This document shows, one piece after another, positions 19,658 through 27,688 of a stretch of DNA of 64,000 nucleotides (positions are counted from its first letter, which is position 1; each line of letters begins with the position of its first letter). Under the pieces are notes generated by a model. That model was not told the origin of the DNA. It was given only the letters and a program-made list of their open reading frames with translations, and made no database searches. The DNA lies in contig NZ_CP015418.1 of assembly GCF_001633165.1 (NCBI RefSeq), positions 901,501 to 965,500 on the forward strand, written 5' to 3'. The translations under genes and the position numbers were made by a program. This DNA comes from Rhodovulum sulfidophilum DSM 1374 (lineage in GTDB: Bacteria > Pseudomonadota > Alphaproteobacteria > Rhodobacterales > Rhodobacteraceae).

Positions 19658-20553
19658 TCGGAACCTGTCTGGCCGTCCTGCTGGCGGTGTCGCTGGCGGC
19701 CCCCGCCCTTGCAGAGCCGACGGCGGCCTCGCTGTTCGGGGCCGAAAAGCGGGGCTCGCGGCAGGCGCCCCAACCCATCGGCACCTATGCCAGGGGCTGC
19801 GCCGCCGGGCTGGTGCAACTGCCCGAGACCGGCCCGACCTGGCAGGCGATGCGGCTGTCGCGAAACCGCAACTGGGGCCATCCCGAGACGATCGCCTTCA
19901 TCCAGCGGCTGGGTGCCCGCGCCGCCGCCATCGGCTGGAAGGGCATCTATGTCGGCGATATCAGCCAGCCGCGCGGCGGGCCGATGACCAGCGGGCATGC
20001 CTCGCACCAGATCGGGCTCGATGTCGATATCTGGATGCTGCCGCCCAAGCGACTGACGCTGAGCCGGGCCGAACGCGAGTCGATCTCGTCGATTTCGGTG
20101 CGCTCGGCCGACCAGCGCCGGGTGAACGGCAATTATACCACCGCCCATGCCGCGCTGCTGCGTGCCGCGGCGATGGACCCGGCGGTCGACCGGATCTTCG
20201 TCACCGCCCCGGTCAAGGTCGAGATGTGCAGGCGCGCGACCCGGGCCGACCGCGACTGGCTGCAGAAGATCCGCCCGTATTACGGCCATCATTATCATTT
20301 CCATGTGCGGCTGAAATGTCCGCGCGGCGCGCGCAATTGTGTGACCCAGCGGCCGACGGTGGCCGAGCTGTCGAAGGGCGGCGATGGCTGCGACGAGACG
20401 CTGAACTGGTGGGTGACCGATTATCTCGACCCGCCGAAAAAGGCGGCCCGTCCGAAGCCGCCGGCCAAGCCCGCGCCGAAAAAGCGCGGCGCCCGCGACT
20501 ACACCATGGACGACCTGCCGCGCGAATGCCGCAGGGTGCTGGCGGCCGACTGA
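19642..20553 (+). CDS. mepA: Penicillin-insensitive murein endopeptidase MepA
   Basis: This 303-residue exported LAS-type metallopeptidase cleaves D-Ala-mDAP cross-links in peptidoglycan. It has a signal peptide (to about residue 25, ALA-EPT). The zinc motifs GHASHQIGLDVDIW (HxxxxxxxD) and HYHFHVR (HxH) are intact, and paired cysteines typical of the family are present. A lysine/proline-rich linker (PKKAARPKPPAKPAPKKR) precedes a short C-terminal tail. It overlaps the MFS gene and may be translated from the same message. Confidence 0.93.
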   Translation: MARTLIGTCLAVLLAVSLAAPALAEPTAASLFGAEKRGSRQAPQPIGTYARGCAAGLVQLPETGPTWQAMRLSRNRNWGHPETIAFIQRLGARAAAIGWKGIYVGDISQPRGGPMTSGHASHQIGLDVDIWMLPPKRLTLSRAERESISSISVRSADQRRVNGNYTTAHAALLRAAAMDPAVDRIFVTAPVKVEMCRRATRADRDWLQKIRPYYGHHYHFHVRLKCPRGARNCVTQRPTVAELSKGGDGCDETLNWWVTDYLDPPKKAARPKPPAKPAPKKRGARDYTMDDLPRECRRVLAAD

Positions 20554-20603
20554 GCGCTATTCGGGACTTGTCAGGCCGGGGCCTGGGCAGTAGGAAACCG
20601 CGT

Positions 20604-20626
20604 CCCGCGGGTGCACCCCGTGCGGG
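20604..20626 (+). promoter_or_regulatory. Hairpin in the leader of the queuosine-precursor transporter
   Basis: CCCGC (20604-20608) pairs with GCGGG (20622-20626). The 10 bases inside, GGGTGCACCC, are themselves a perfect palindrome. It lies 39 bases before the transporter ATG. The position would suit a riboswitch-like or translational control element, but I do not see the A-rich tail expected of a preQ1-I aptamer, so only the hairpin itself is claimed. Confidence 0.3.
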
Positions 20627-20664
20627 CCAAGTCTCCGCGACCTTGCCAAAACGGAACCCGCAGC

Positions 20665-21285
20665 ATGACCCGTCTTCTTCCCGGCATCCTTGCCATGGCC
20701 GCCATCGTTGTGGCCTCGAACATCCTCGTTCAGTTCCTGTTCGGCCAATGGCTGACCTGGGGCGCCTTCACCTATCCGCTTGCCTTTCTCGTGACCGATG
20801 TCATGAACCGCGTCTATGGCGTGGCCGCCGCCCGCCGCGTGGTGCTGGCGGGCTTCGTGGTGGGGGTGATCTGTTCCTTCATCGGCACCCAGATCCAGGG
20901 CGAGTTCGGCCCGCTTGTCACCCTGCGTATCGCGCTGGGCTCGGGGCTGGCCTTCCTCGGTGCGCAACTTCTGGACGTGGCGGTGTTCGACCGGCTGCGC
21001 GCCGGACGCTGGTGGCGGGCGCCGCTGGCCTCGACCCTGATCGGGTCGAGCGTCGATACGCTGGTCTTCTTCACGGTTGCCTTCTCCGGCACGCTGAGCG
21101 TGCTCGATCCCGGCAATGACGTCTCCTGGGCGGGCGAGATGTTGCCGCTGCTGGGGGTGGGGCCGCAGGTGCCGCTTTGGGTGTCGCTTGCTCTGGCGGA
21201 TTGGAGTGTGAAACTTGCCCTCTCCTTGATCGCGCTTGTTCCGTTCCGCCTAATTGTCAGGCGTCTCACCGCACAGCTTGCGTAA
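20665..21285 (+). CDS. Queuosine precursor transporter (VUT/YhhQ family)
   Basis: The 206-residue membrane protein has about six hydrophobic helices and the family pattern YPLAFLVTDVMNRVYG near residue 40, with later GSSVDTLVFF. The ECF/VUT family imports 7-cyano- or 7-aminomethyl-7-deazaguanine for tRNA queuosine synthesis. The ATG at 20665 lacks a strong ribosome site (ACGGAA upstream). It stands alone between mepA and the tiny leader-like gene. YhhQ is the E. coli counterpart; the symbol is withheld because preQ0 and preQ1 specificity cannot be told apart. Confidence 0.87.
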   Translation: MTRLLPGILAMAAIVVASNILVQFLFGQWLTWGAFTYPLAFLVTDVMNRVYGVAAARRVVLAGFVVGVICSFIGTQIQGEFGPLVTLRIALGSGLAFLGAQLLDVAVFDRLRAGRWWRAPLASTLIGSSVDTLVFFTVAFSGTLSVLDPGNDVSWAGEMLPLLGVGPQVPLWVSLALADWSVKLALSLIALVPFRLIVRRLTAQLA

Positions 21286-21354
21286 ATTAACTTTACATAT
21301 ACCAAATCTGTGTCACGCTGAGATCAACGGCAACAGCAGAAAGGAGGTGGTCCA

Positions 21355-21411
21355 GTGTCTAGAGTGATATTGGAGACGGGTCTTGGAACAGTCAGGGGGG
21401 CCGTGGTCTGA
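21355..21411 (+). CDS. Possible 18-residue peptide ORF with ideal ribosome site
   Basis: A GTG at 21355 follows a perfect AAGGAGGT Shine-Dalgarno (21341-21348) by six bases and encodes MSRVILETGLGTVRGAVV before a TGA. About 70 bases later comes a strong terminator. An AT-rich stretch before it (21283-21310) is the most promoter-like DNA in the area. Together they form a free-standing transcription unit of roughly 170-200 nt. The peptide matches nothing I can name. It could be a leader peptide, a small protein, or the translated part of a dual-function small RNA. Confidence 0.5.
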   Translation: MSRVILETGLGTVRGAVV

Positions 21412-21443
21412 GGGCAACCCCAAGGACTGTAAACCTTTGATTG

Positions 21444-21464
21444 GGCCCATGCTCTAACCGGGCC
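21444..21464 (+). promoter_or_regulatory. Small hairpin between the peptide ORF and its terminator
   Basis: GGCCC (21444-21448) pairs with GGGCC (21460-21464) around an 11-base loop. It is short, but together with the terminator it gives the 3' part of this transcript a two-hairpin structure like that of many small RNAs. Confidence 0.3.
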
Positions 21465-21480
21465 ATCTCCGTAGCTCTCG

Positions 21481-21505
21481 GGGCCGTTCGCAAGAACGGC
21501 CCTTT
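21481..21505 (+). terminator. Strong terminator ending the tiny transcription unit
   Basis: GGGCCGTTC (21481-21489) and GAACGGCCC (21494-21502) form a perfect 9-bp stem closed by the GNRA tetraloop GCAA, followed by TTT. It separates the tiny ORF from arfB, which begins 120 bp further on. Confidence 0.8.
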
Positions 21506-21626
21506 CCGTTCCGGGCCCTCTTCGGGCCTGTCCTGCCCGTTTTCCCTCCCGCGTCTTTGTCATGGCCGCGCCGGACCGGTCTTGCGGGCCCTTGCGCCCG
21601 GCGCCCGCCACGATAGGTTTTGGCCC

Positions 21627-22049
21627 ATGCTGCGCATCACCGATACACTCGCGCTCGAGGATTGGGAAATCACCGAGGTCTTCTCGCGCTCCTCCGGCCC
21701 GGGCGGGCAGAATGTCAACAAGGTCTCGACCGCGGTCGACCTGCGCTTCGAGGCCGAGCGCTCGCCCAGCCTGCCCGGCCCGGTCAAGGCCCGGCTCAAG
21801 CGGCTGGCGGGACGGCGCTGGACCCAGGAGGGGGCGGTGCTGATCCGGGTCGAGGAGACCCGCAGCCAGGCCCGCAACCGCGAGATCGCGCGCGAGCGGC
21901 TGGCCGAGCTGATCCGGAAGGCGCTGGAAAAACCCAAGCGGCGGGTGCCGACCCGGCCGACGCTGGGCTCGCAGCGCCGAAGGATTGCCGCCAAGAAGGA
22001 ACGCGGCGCGGTCAAGGCCTTGCGCGGCCCGGTCGGCGAGACCGACTAG
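21627..22049 (+). CDS. arfB: Ribosome rescue peptidyl-tRNA hydrolase ArfB (YaeJ)
   Basis: The 140-residue protein has the release-factor GGQ motif in SRSSGPGGQNVNK (Gly26-Gly27-Gln28). Its basic tail (RRRIAAKKERGAVKALRG) would thread into the empty mRNA channel of stalled ribosomes. It hydrolyses peptidyl-tRNA on non-stop ribosomes as a backup to trans-translation. The stop TAG shares the tetranucleotide CTAG (22046-22049) with the stop of convergent serB, so the two genes overlap by four bases and have no space for a terminator. Confidence 0.94.
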   Translation: MLRITDTLALEDWEITEVFSRSSGPGGQNVNKVSTAVDLRFEAERSPSLPGPVKARLKRLAGRRWTQEGAVLIRVEETRSQARNREIARERLAELIRKALEKPKRRVPTRPTLGSQRRRIAAKKERGAVKALRGPVGETD

Positions 22050-22924
22050 GCGTCGACGAAGTCGTTCCGGGTGTAGCCCTGCAGGTAAAGCAGCGCGGTC
22101 AGGTCGCCGTGATTGACCCGCAACTCGCATTCGGCCGCGACCGAGGGCTTGGCATGCAGCGCGACGCCCGCCCCGGCCAGCCCCAGCATGCCCAGATCGT
22201 TCGCGCCGTCGCCGACCGCCAATGCGTCCTCAAGCCCGATGCCCAGCCGCTCCGTCACCTCGCGCAGCGCCTCGACCTTGGCCTCGCGGCCCAGAATCGG
22301 CTCGGCCACGGTGCCGGTCAGGCGCCCGTCCTCGATCAGGAGGGTATTGGCGCGATATTCGTCAAAGCCGAGCGCGGCCCCGACCTTGGCGGCGAAATTG
22401 GTGAACCCGCCCGAGACCAGAAGCGCATGGGCGCCGTTGGCCTTCATCGTCGCAACCAGCGTGCGGCCGCCCGGCATGAAGCTGATCCGCTCGGCCAGAA
22501 CCTTGTCGATCACGTGCGCGTCGAGCCCCGCCAGCAGCCCGACCCGTTCGCGCAGCGCGCCGTGGAAGTCGAGCTCGCCATTCATGGCCCGGGCGGTGAT
22601 CTCGGCCACGCGCGGGCCGACCCCGGCCTCGGCGGCCAGTTCGTCGATGCATTCCTGCCGGATCATGGTCGAATCCATGTCGGCGATCAGCAGCCGCTTG
22701 CGGCGGCCCTCGGCCGGCTGCGCGGCAAGGTCGATCCCGAGCGTTTGCAGATCGGACCAGACCTCGCGGAAATTGCCGGGCAGGGAGGCCACCGGAAACT
22801 CGGCGGCGATGCCGGGCGCCAGCCACACCGCCTCGCCGCCGCCCCAGGCGTCGCGAAGCGATTCGACGGTGCCGCGCTCCAGCATGGGCTGCGCGGGGCT
22901 GGTGAGCAGGGTGACGACAAACAT
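22046..22924 (-). CDS. serB: Phosphoserine phosphatase SerB
   Basis: The 292-residue HAD-family enzyme completes L-serine synthesis. The N-terminal roughly 70 residues resemble a degenerate ACT-like domain. The catalytic motif I is DMDST with Asp82 and Asp84. Motif II Ser lies in LLVSGGFTNF, and motif III/IV in VGDGANDLGML. The family length is normal. It is convergent with arfB. The serC-serA genes that often sit beside serB in related genomes are not in the upstream 1 kb; a gene-poor spacer is found there instead. Confidence 0.95.
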   Translation of the reverse strand: MFVVTLLTSPAQPMLERGTVESLRDAWGGGEAVWLAPGIAAEFPVASLPGNFREVWSDLQTLGIDLAAQPAEGRRKRLLIADMDSTMIRQECIDELAAEAGVGPRVAEITARAMNGELDFHGALRERVGLLAGLDAHVIDKVLAERISFMPGGRTLVATMKANGAHALLVSGGFTNFAAKVGAALGFDEYRANTLLIEDGRLTGTVAEPILGREAKVEALREVTERLGIGLEDALAVGDGANDLGMLGLAGAGVALHAKPSVAAECELRVNHGDLTALLYLQGYTRNDFVDA

Positions 22925-23904
22925 GGGGCAGTTCCGATCGGCTAGGTGGCCGCAAGAGGCCGGTCAGGGGTCGCAATAGCCGAGCTTTCCCTCTTGCGCC
23001 AGAGCGGGGGGCGGCGGGACGTCTCTCCCCGAAAGGACAGAGGTTGATGCCGTATCTTTCATTTCGTTGCATGGCAGTCTGCCGGTTTAGGTCGGTGCGG
23101 GGCTCTGTGACGGAAGGCGCCTCGGGCGCGGTCCGGGCATGGCCGGGGGTCTGCCTATGTTGCGGTCCAGGTCGAGATTGGAGGGCACGTTGCCTTGGGG
23201 GCAGCGAATGTGCCGCCTCGGCGTGGCAGGGGGGCCAAAGCTCCGGACCTCGCAAAACGGCATCCGTCCCAGCGGGTCGCGCACTGTATGTTCGGGCGTC
23301 TCGATCGGCATTCCGGGCAGGCTCCGCAGCACCGGCCTTCCGAATTGCAGCGCGACATCCAGCGGCGGTCGGCCGAGCGCGGCAGCAGTCCGGTGGCGCG
23401 GTTGAGATGCGGAGGAACGGGTTCGAAATCCACTCGTGCGTCAATGCCTTGAGAGGATCGTCGAAGCTTCTTCGGATCCCGGGCGGCCGCGCCATGAATG
23501 GCGCGGGGCGACAAGGCAGTCGAACCGGTGCCGACCGTCTCGCGCCGACAGGGGCTGGCGTTGGCCCGGCGGCAGCGATGCGGCCGAGAAGGGGGGCGGA
23601 CCGGGGTCTGTGCCCCCGGGCTTCGAAACCGGACAGGGAAGGTATCGGAGAGGCCCGGTTGGCCGGGCGCTGACATGGCCGGGCGAAGCGTTGTCCGCAT
23701 TTCTGATCCCGGCAGCCATGCCGTTCGGGTTCGCGCGGCTTTGACTGTTTGCCTCTGCGCCGGATTTCTGTATGCGAAAGGCGTCCCGCCCCGGGCCCGG
23801 CCCTCTGCCGGGTGGTGGCTTTCAGCGCCAATCTTCCGGAACACCCACAATCCAGACCGCCGCGCCCCTTGCCGGAGCGTCGACGGCCCGCCCCAGGAGT
23901 GATC
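22925..23904. other. 980-bp region with no recognisable gene
   Basis: This spacer lies between divergent serB and sulP. Both strands are open in several frames, as expected of GC-rich DNA, but none of the translations resembles a known protein, has a convincing start with ribosome site, or has a typical composition (they are rich in Arg, Pro and Cys). No tRNA, terminal inverted repeat or transposase motif was found. The last 180 bases must carry the sulP promoter. It may be decayed DNA from a past insertion. Confidence 0.5.
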
Positions 23905-25389
23905 ATGACCGCGCTCTACGCCTATCGTGACCAGTGGATCGGAAACGTCCGCGGCGACATCCTCGCCGGGCTGGTCGTGGCGCTGGCCCTGATCCCCGAG
24001 GCCATCGCGTTCTCGATCATCGCCGGCGTCGACCCCAAGGTGGGGCTTTACGCGTCCTTCTCGATCGCGGTGATCGTGGCCATCACCGGCGGACGGCCCG
24101 GCATGATCTCGGCCGCGACAGCGGCAACGGCCGTCCTGATGGTGACCCTGGTCAAGGAGCACGGGCTGCAATACCTGCTGGCCGCAACCGTGCTGGCGGG
24201 GCTGATCCAGATCGGAGCGGGGCTGGCCAGGCTTGGCCACCTGATGCGCTTCGTCTCGCGCTCGGTCATCACCGGCTTCGTCAATGCGCTGGCGATCCTG
24301 ATCTTCCTCGCGCAGGTGCCCGAGCTGATCGGCGTGACCTGGGTGACCTATGTCATGGTGGCCGCGGGGCTTGCGATCATCTACCTCTTCCCGCTGCTGA
24401 CGACCGCCGTGCCCTCGCCCCTGGTCACGATCGTCGTTCTGACGGCGGTGACGATGGCCTTCGGGATCGATGTCCGCAGCGTGTCGGACATGGGCGCGCT
24501 GCCCGACACGCTGCCGATCTTCCTGATCCCCGACATCCCGCTGAACCTCGAGACGCTGAAGATCATCCTGCCCTATTCGGTCGGGGTGGCCGCGGTGGGC
24601 CTGCTGGAAAGCCTGATGACGCAGACCATCGTCGATGACCTGACCGACACGTCCAGCGACCGGAACCAGGAATGCATCGGCCAGGGCATCGCCAATACCT
24701 GCACCGGCTTCATCGGCGGCATGGCGGGTTGCGCGATGATCGGCCAGTCGATGATCAACGTGAAATCGGGTGGGCGCGGACGGCTGTCGACCTTCACCGC
24801 GGGGGCGATGCTTCTGTTCCTGATCGTCGTGCTGGGCGATCTGGTGGGGCAGATCCCGATGCCGGCGCTGGTGGCGATCATGATCATGGTCTCGATCGGG
24901 ACCTTCTCGTGGTCGTCGATCCGGAACCTGCGCGACCATCCCCGCTCGTCCTCGATCGTGATGCTGGCGACGGTGTTCTTCGTGGTCTACACCCATAACC
25001 TGGCCATCGGCGTCCTGGTGGGCGTGCTGCTTTCGGGCATCTTCTTTTCCGCCAAGATCGCGCAGCTGTTCAAGGTCCGCTCCGAGATCTCGCCCGACGG
25101 GCGCGAACGCACCTATGTGGTCGAGGGTCAGCTTTTCTTTGCCTCGACAGAGGATTTCATGCGCTCCTTCGACTTCAAGGAGGCGCTGGAGCGCGTCACC
25201 ATCGATGTCAGCCGCGCCCATATCTGGGACGTCTCGTCCGTTGCGGCGCTGGACATGGCTGTGCTCAAGTTCCGCCGAGAGGGTGCAGAGGTCGAGATCG
25301 AGGGCATGAACGCAGCATCGGAGACCATCGTCGACAAGCTGGCCGTCCATGACAAACCCGGCGCGATGGACGATCTGCTGGGCCACTGA
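23905..25389 (+). CDS. SulP family anion transporter with STAS domain
   Basis: The 494-residue SLC26/SulP protein starts [33 protein letters not shown], where the family signature for the first helix occurs. It has 10-12 hydrophobic helices to about residue 385 and a C-terminal STAS domain (about 395-490, VEGQLFF...[16 protein letters not shown]). Family members import sulfate or bicarbonate, often with Na+. The ATG at 23905 follows AGGAG. A universal stress gene starts 15 bases downstream and is very likely co-transcribed. The anion is undetermined. Confidence 0.92.
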   Translation: MTALYAYRDQWIGNVRGDILAGLVVALALIPEAIAFSIIAGVDPKVGLYASFSIAVIVAITGGRPGMISAATAATAVLMVTLVKEHGLQYLLAATVLAGLIQIGAGLARLGHLMRFVSRSVITGFVNALAILIFLAQVPELIGVTWVTYVMVAAGLAIIYLFPLLTTAVPSPLVTIVVLTAVTMAFGIDVRSVSDMGALPDTLPIFLIPDIPLNLETLKIILPYSVGVAAVGLLESLMTQTIVDDLTDTSSDRNQECIGQGIANTCTGFIGGMAGCAMIGQSMINVKSGGRGRLSTFTAGAMLLFLIVVLGDLVGQIPMPALVAIMIMVSIGTFSWSSIRNLRDHPRSSSIVMLATVFFVVYTHNLAIGVLVGVLLSGIFFSAKIAQLFKVRSEISPDGRERTYVVEGQLFFASTEDFMRSFDFKEALERVTIDVSRAHIWDVSSVAALDMAVLKFRREGAEVEIEGMNAASETIVDKLAVHDKPGAMDDLLGH

Positions 25390-25404
25390 AGGGGAGATGT
25401 GACG

Positions 25405-26259
25405 ATGACAGCTATGCTGATGGCCCTGGTCGATGGCTCGGCCTATTCCGAAAGCGTGTGCCGCCACGCGGCCTGGATCGCGAAGCGCACCGGGGCGCAG
25501 GTCAAGCTCTACCACGTGCTCGACCCGCGCCGGGCGCAGGGGCGGCGCGATCTGTCCGGCTCGATCCGGCTGGGCGCGCGATCGCGGCTGATGGAACAGC
25601 TCAGCGATCTGGACGAGCAGCATGCCAAGCTTTCGCAGGCCCAGGGGCGCGCGATCCTCGAGGATGCCAGGGCCCTGATCGAGGGCGAAGGCGTTGCCGA
25701 TGTCATCACCCGGCTGCGCCAGGACGACATCGTCAACACGGTCGAGCAGAAAGAGGCGGCGGCCGAGATGATCGTGATCGGCAAGCGGGGCGAGGCCGCC
25801 GGGCTGGAAAGCCCGCATCTCGGCTCGAATTTCGAGCGGATCGTGCGCGCCAGCCAGAAGCCGGTCTTCGTCTCCAACCGCAGCTTCGCGCCGATAGACC
25901 GGGTGCTGATCGCCTATGACGGGGGTGTCTCCTCGATGAAGGCGGTCGATTATGTCGCCCGCGACCCGATGTTTGCCGGGCTGAAGGTGATCGTGGCCAC
26001 CGCCGGTCAGGAGACGGCCGACATGCGCCGCGCGCTGGAGAATGCGCGCGCCACGCTGAATGCGGGCGGTCACGAAGCGGAAGCGAAGATCCTGAAAGGC
26101 GCGCCGGGCAAGGCTCTGGCCGACCTGGTCGAAACTGACGGCATCGACCTTCTGGTCATGGGCGCCTACGGGCATTCCCGCATCAGGACCCTGGTCATCG
26201 GCTCGACCACCACCGAGATGATCCGTTCCTGCAAGGTTCCGGTCGTTCTCATGCGCTAG
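25405..26259 (+). CDS. Tandem-domain universal stress protein
   Basis: The 284-residue protein contains two UspA domains (about 1-155 and 160-284). The second has an intact ATP-binding signature GAYGHSRIRTLVIGST (G-2x-G-9x-G-S/T), while the first is degenerate (GKRGEAAGLES). The ATG at 25405 is preferred to the GTG at 25399 because GGGGAG lies 8 bases upstream of the ATG. Pairing with a SulP transporter is common, and the protein may sense nucleotide state for that transporter; this is inference. Confidence 0.9.
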   Translation: MTAMLMALVDGSAYSESVCRHAAWIAKRTGAQVKLYHVLDPRRAQGRRDLSGSIRLGARSRLMEQLSDLDEQHAKLSQAQGRAILEDARALIEGEGVADVITRLRQDDIVNTVEQKEAAAEMIVIGKRGEAAGLESPHLGSNFERIVRASQKPVFVSNRSFAPIDRVLIAYDGGVSSMKAVDYVARDPMFAGLKVIVATAGQETADMRRALENARATLNAGGHEAEAKILKGAPGKALADLVETDGIDLLVMGAYGHSRIRTLVIGSTTTEMIRSCKVPVVLMR

Positions 26260-26488
26260 ATTGCGTCGGGGGCTTGCGGGCGGTTCGGACAGGCGCCGTT
26301 CCGGTTTGCATCTTGCCGCCCGTCGGTTCTGTTCCCTGCGCAGGGAAGTTTCGTTGCGATGGACCGCAACGCAGTGGCCGTAGGGCGACAATGGGCATGC
26401 TCGTGGTCGGGAGTTGCGCGCCGTGCCGGGGCGGCTGGCCTCCGAGGCCTGATCCGGGCCCGGATTGCCGCCTTGGATTGGCCGAAAC

Positions 26489-26514
26489 GCGCCGTGTCAG
26501 GGCGCCGTGTCAGG
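26489..26514. repeat. Perfect two-copy 13-bp tandem repeat
   Basis: GCGCCGTGTCAGG occurs twice head to tail at 26489-26501 and 26502-26514, in non-coding DNA. It is probably a replication slippage product. Confidence 0.6.
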
Positions 26515-26594
26515 GGCCGTGACGACTTGTGCCGCCATAAGCCGCACCGGCATCCGGGACAGGCGCCTGCCGGGCCGGATCTCTCAAGATGAAA

Positions 26595-26619
26595 CGGGCC
26601 CGGTCTTGCCCCGGGCCCG
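26595..26619 (-). terminator. Terminator of the leftward TRAP operon
   Basis: CGGGCCCGG and CCGGGCCCG form a perfect 9-bp stem with a 7-base loop. On the minus strand it is followed by TTTC, 43 bases past the dctP stop. It may also block rightward read-through from the usp gene. Confidence 0.7.
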
Positions 26620-26661
26620 TCCGATTGCCTCAGCCCCGGCAGCGGGGCGCCGGGCGGTGTT

Positions 26662-27666
26662 TTACTGCGCCGCGATGGCGTCGTTCATGATCCCGGTGGC
26701 CTCTTCGACCCAGGCGGCACCGCCGATGTCATCGGCGAAACCGGGCCAGAGCGCCTTCGCCGCTTCCTGCCATTTCGCTTCGTCCTCGGGCGCGCCGGTG
26801 AGGGTCATGCCCAGCTCGACGAGCTTCTTCTTGGCGGCTTCGGTTTCCTCGGCCGAGACCTGACGTTCGTATTGCGCGGCCTCTTCGCCCGCCCGGTCGA
26901 GCGCCTGTTGCAGATCCTCGGGCAGCCCCTGATAGAACCGCTCGGAAACGATGATCGGACCCGACCAGATCAGGTAGTGGATCTCGGTGATGTATTTCTG
27001 GACCTCGTAGAATTTCGAGGAGATCGCCGTGGTATAGGGGTTCTCCTGGCCGTCGATCACGCCCTGCTGCAGCGCCGGGAACACCTCGGCCCAGGCCATC
27101 GGGATCGGGTCGAGCCCCCAGGACTTGAAGGTGTCGATGGCGATGTTGTTCTTCGAGACCCGGATCTTGAGCCCCTGCAGATCGTCCAGCGTCTTGACCT
27201 CGCGCCGGTCATTCGTCAGCACGCGGAAGCCCTTTTCGAAATAGCCCAGAACCCGCACCCCGGCCTCTTTCGGCAGGCGTTCGTTCAGCGGGCCCTTCAG
27301 CGCATCCATGGCGGCATGCGCCTCCTCGTTCGAGGTGAAGGCATAGGGCAGCATCATCACGCCGACCGAGGGCGCCAGCGGCACGAGGTTGCCGGTATAG
27401 AGGATCTCGGATTCGATCGAGCCCATGCGCAGCGCCTGCGCCACTTCCTGTTCCGAGCCAAGCTGGTTCGACGGGAAGATCTGCACCTCGATCCGGCCGT
27501 CGGAATACTTCTCGACCAGCTCCTGGAACCGGAGCGCGCCCTTGTGGGTCGGGTTGTTCTCGTTGTCGCCATGGCTGAGGCGCATGGTATAGTCGGCGGC
27601 GGCTGCGGGCAGCGCGACGCACATGGCCAGCGCGGCGGTGGCAAGGGTTCTGATGAACGGTTTCAA
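26662..27666 (-). CDS. TRAP transporter solute-binding protein (DctP family), system 1
   Basis: The 334-residue periplasmic receptor has a signal peptide (to about residue 23, AAA-DYT). The DctP fold is shown by the usual GLKIRV segment, whose arginine binds the substrate carboxylate. A later AWAEVFPALQQGVIDGQENP segment is also typical. It is last in an operon with DctQ, DctM, a mannitol/mannonate-type dehydrogenase and an idonate-type dehydrogenase. Those neighbours point to a sugar acid or related polyol-derived carboxylate, but the ligand is unproven. Confidence 0.92.
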   Translation of the reverse strand: MKPFIRTLATAALAMCVALPAAAADYTMRLSHGDNENNPTHKGALRFQELVEKYSDGRIEVQIFPSNQLGSEQEVAQALRMGSIESEILYTGNLVPLAPSVGVMMLPYAFTSNEEAHAAMDALKGPLNERLPKEAGVRVLGYFEKGFRVLTNDRREVKTLDDLQGLKIRVSKNNIAIDTFKSWGLDPIPMAWAEVFPALQQGVIDGQENPYTTAISSKFYEVQKYITEIHYLIWSGPIIVSERFYQGLPEDLQQALDRAGEEAAQYERQVSAEETEAAKKKLVELGMTLTGAPEDEAKWQEAAKALWPGFADDIGGAAWVEEATGIMNDAIAAQ

Positions 27667-27688
27667 GATGGTCTCCTCCGGTTGAAAC

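Larger units (their letters stand above)
26260..26661. other. Gene-free spacer of about 400 bp
   Basis: This spacer lies between the convergent usp and TRAP operons. It holds a 13-bp tandem duplication at 26489-26514 and the strong hairpin at 26595-26619. No coding frame or RNA gene is supported. Confidence 0.5.

Noticed and set aside
20554..20664. preQ1-I riboswitch
   Set aside because: A hairpin is present but the A-rich tail and pseudoknot partner are not visible; kept only as an unassigned leader structure.
23395..23430. GGTTCGAAATCC resembling a tRNA T-loop
   Set aside because: The flanking bases do not form the 5-bp T stem and no acceptor or anticodon arm can be drawn.
23044..23673. 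A 209-codon plus-strand frame in the spacer before sulP
   Set aside because: No ribosome site, odd Arg/Cys/Gly-rich composition and no similarity to known proteins; treated as non-coding.
23155..26391. A 1078-codon minus-strand frame across sulP and usp
   Set aside because: It is antisense to two clearly recognised genes, has shadow-type composition (His/Asp/Arg repeats) and no family resemblance.
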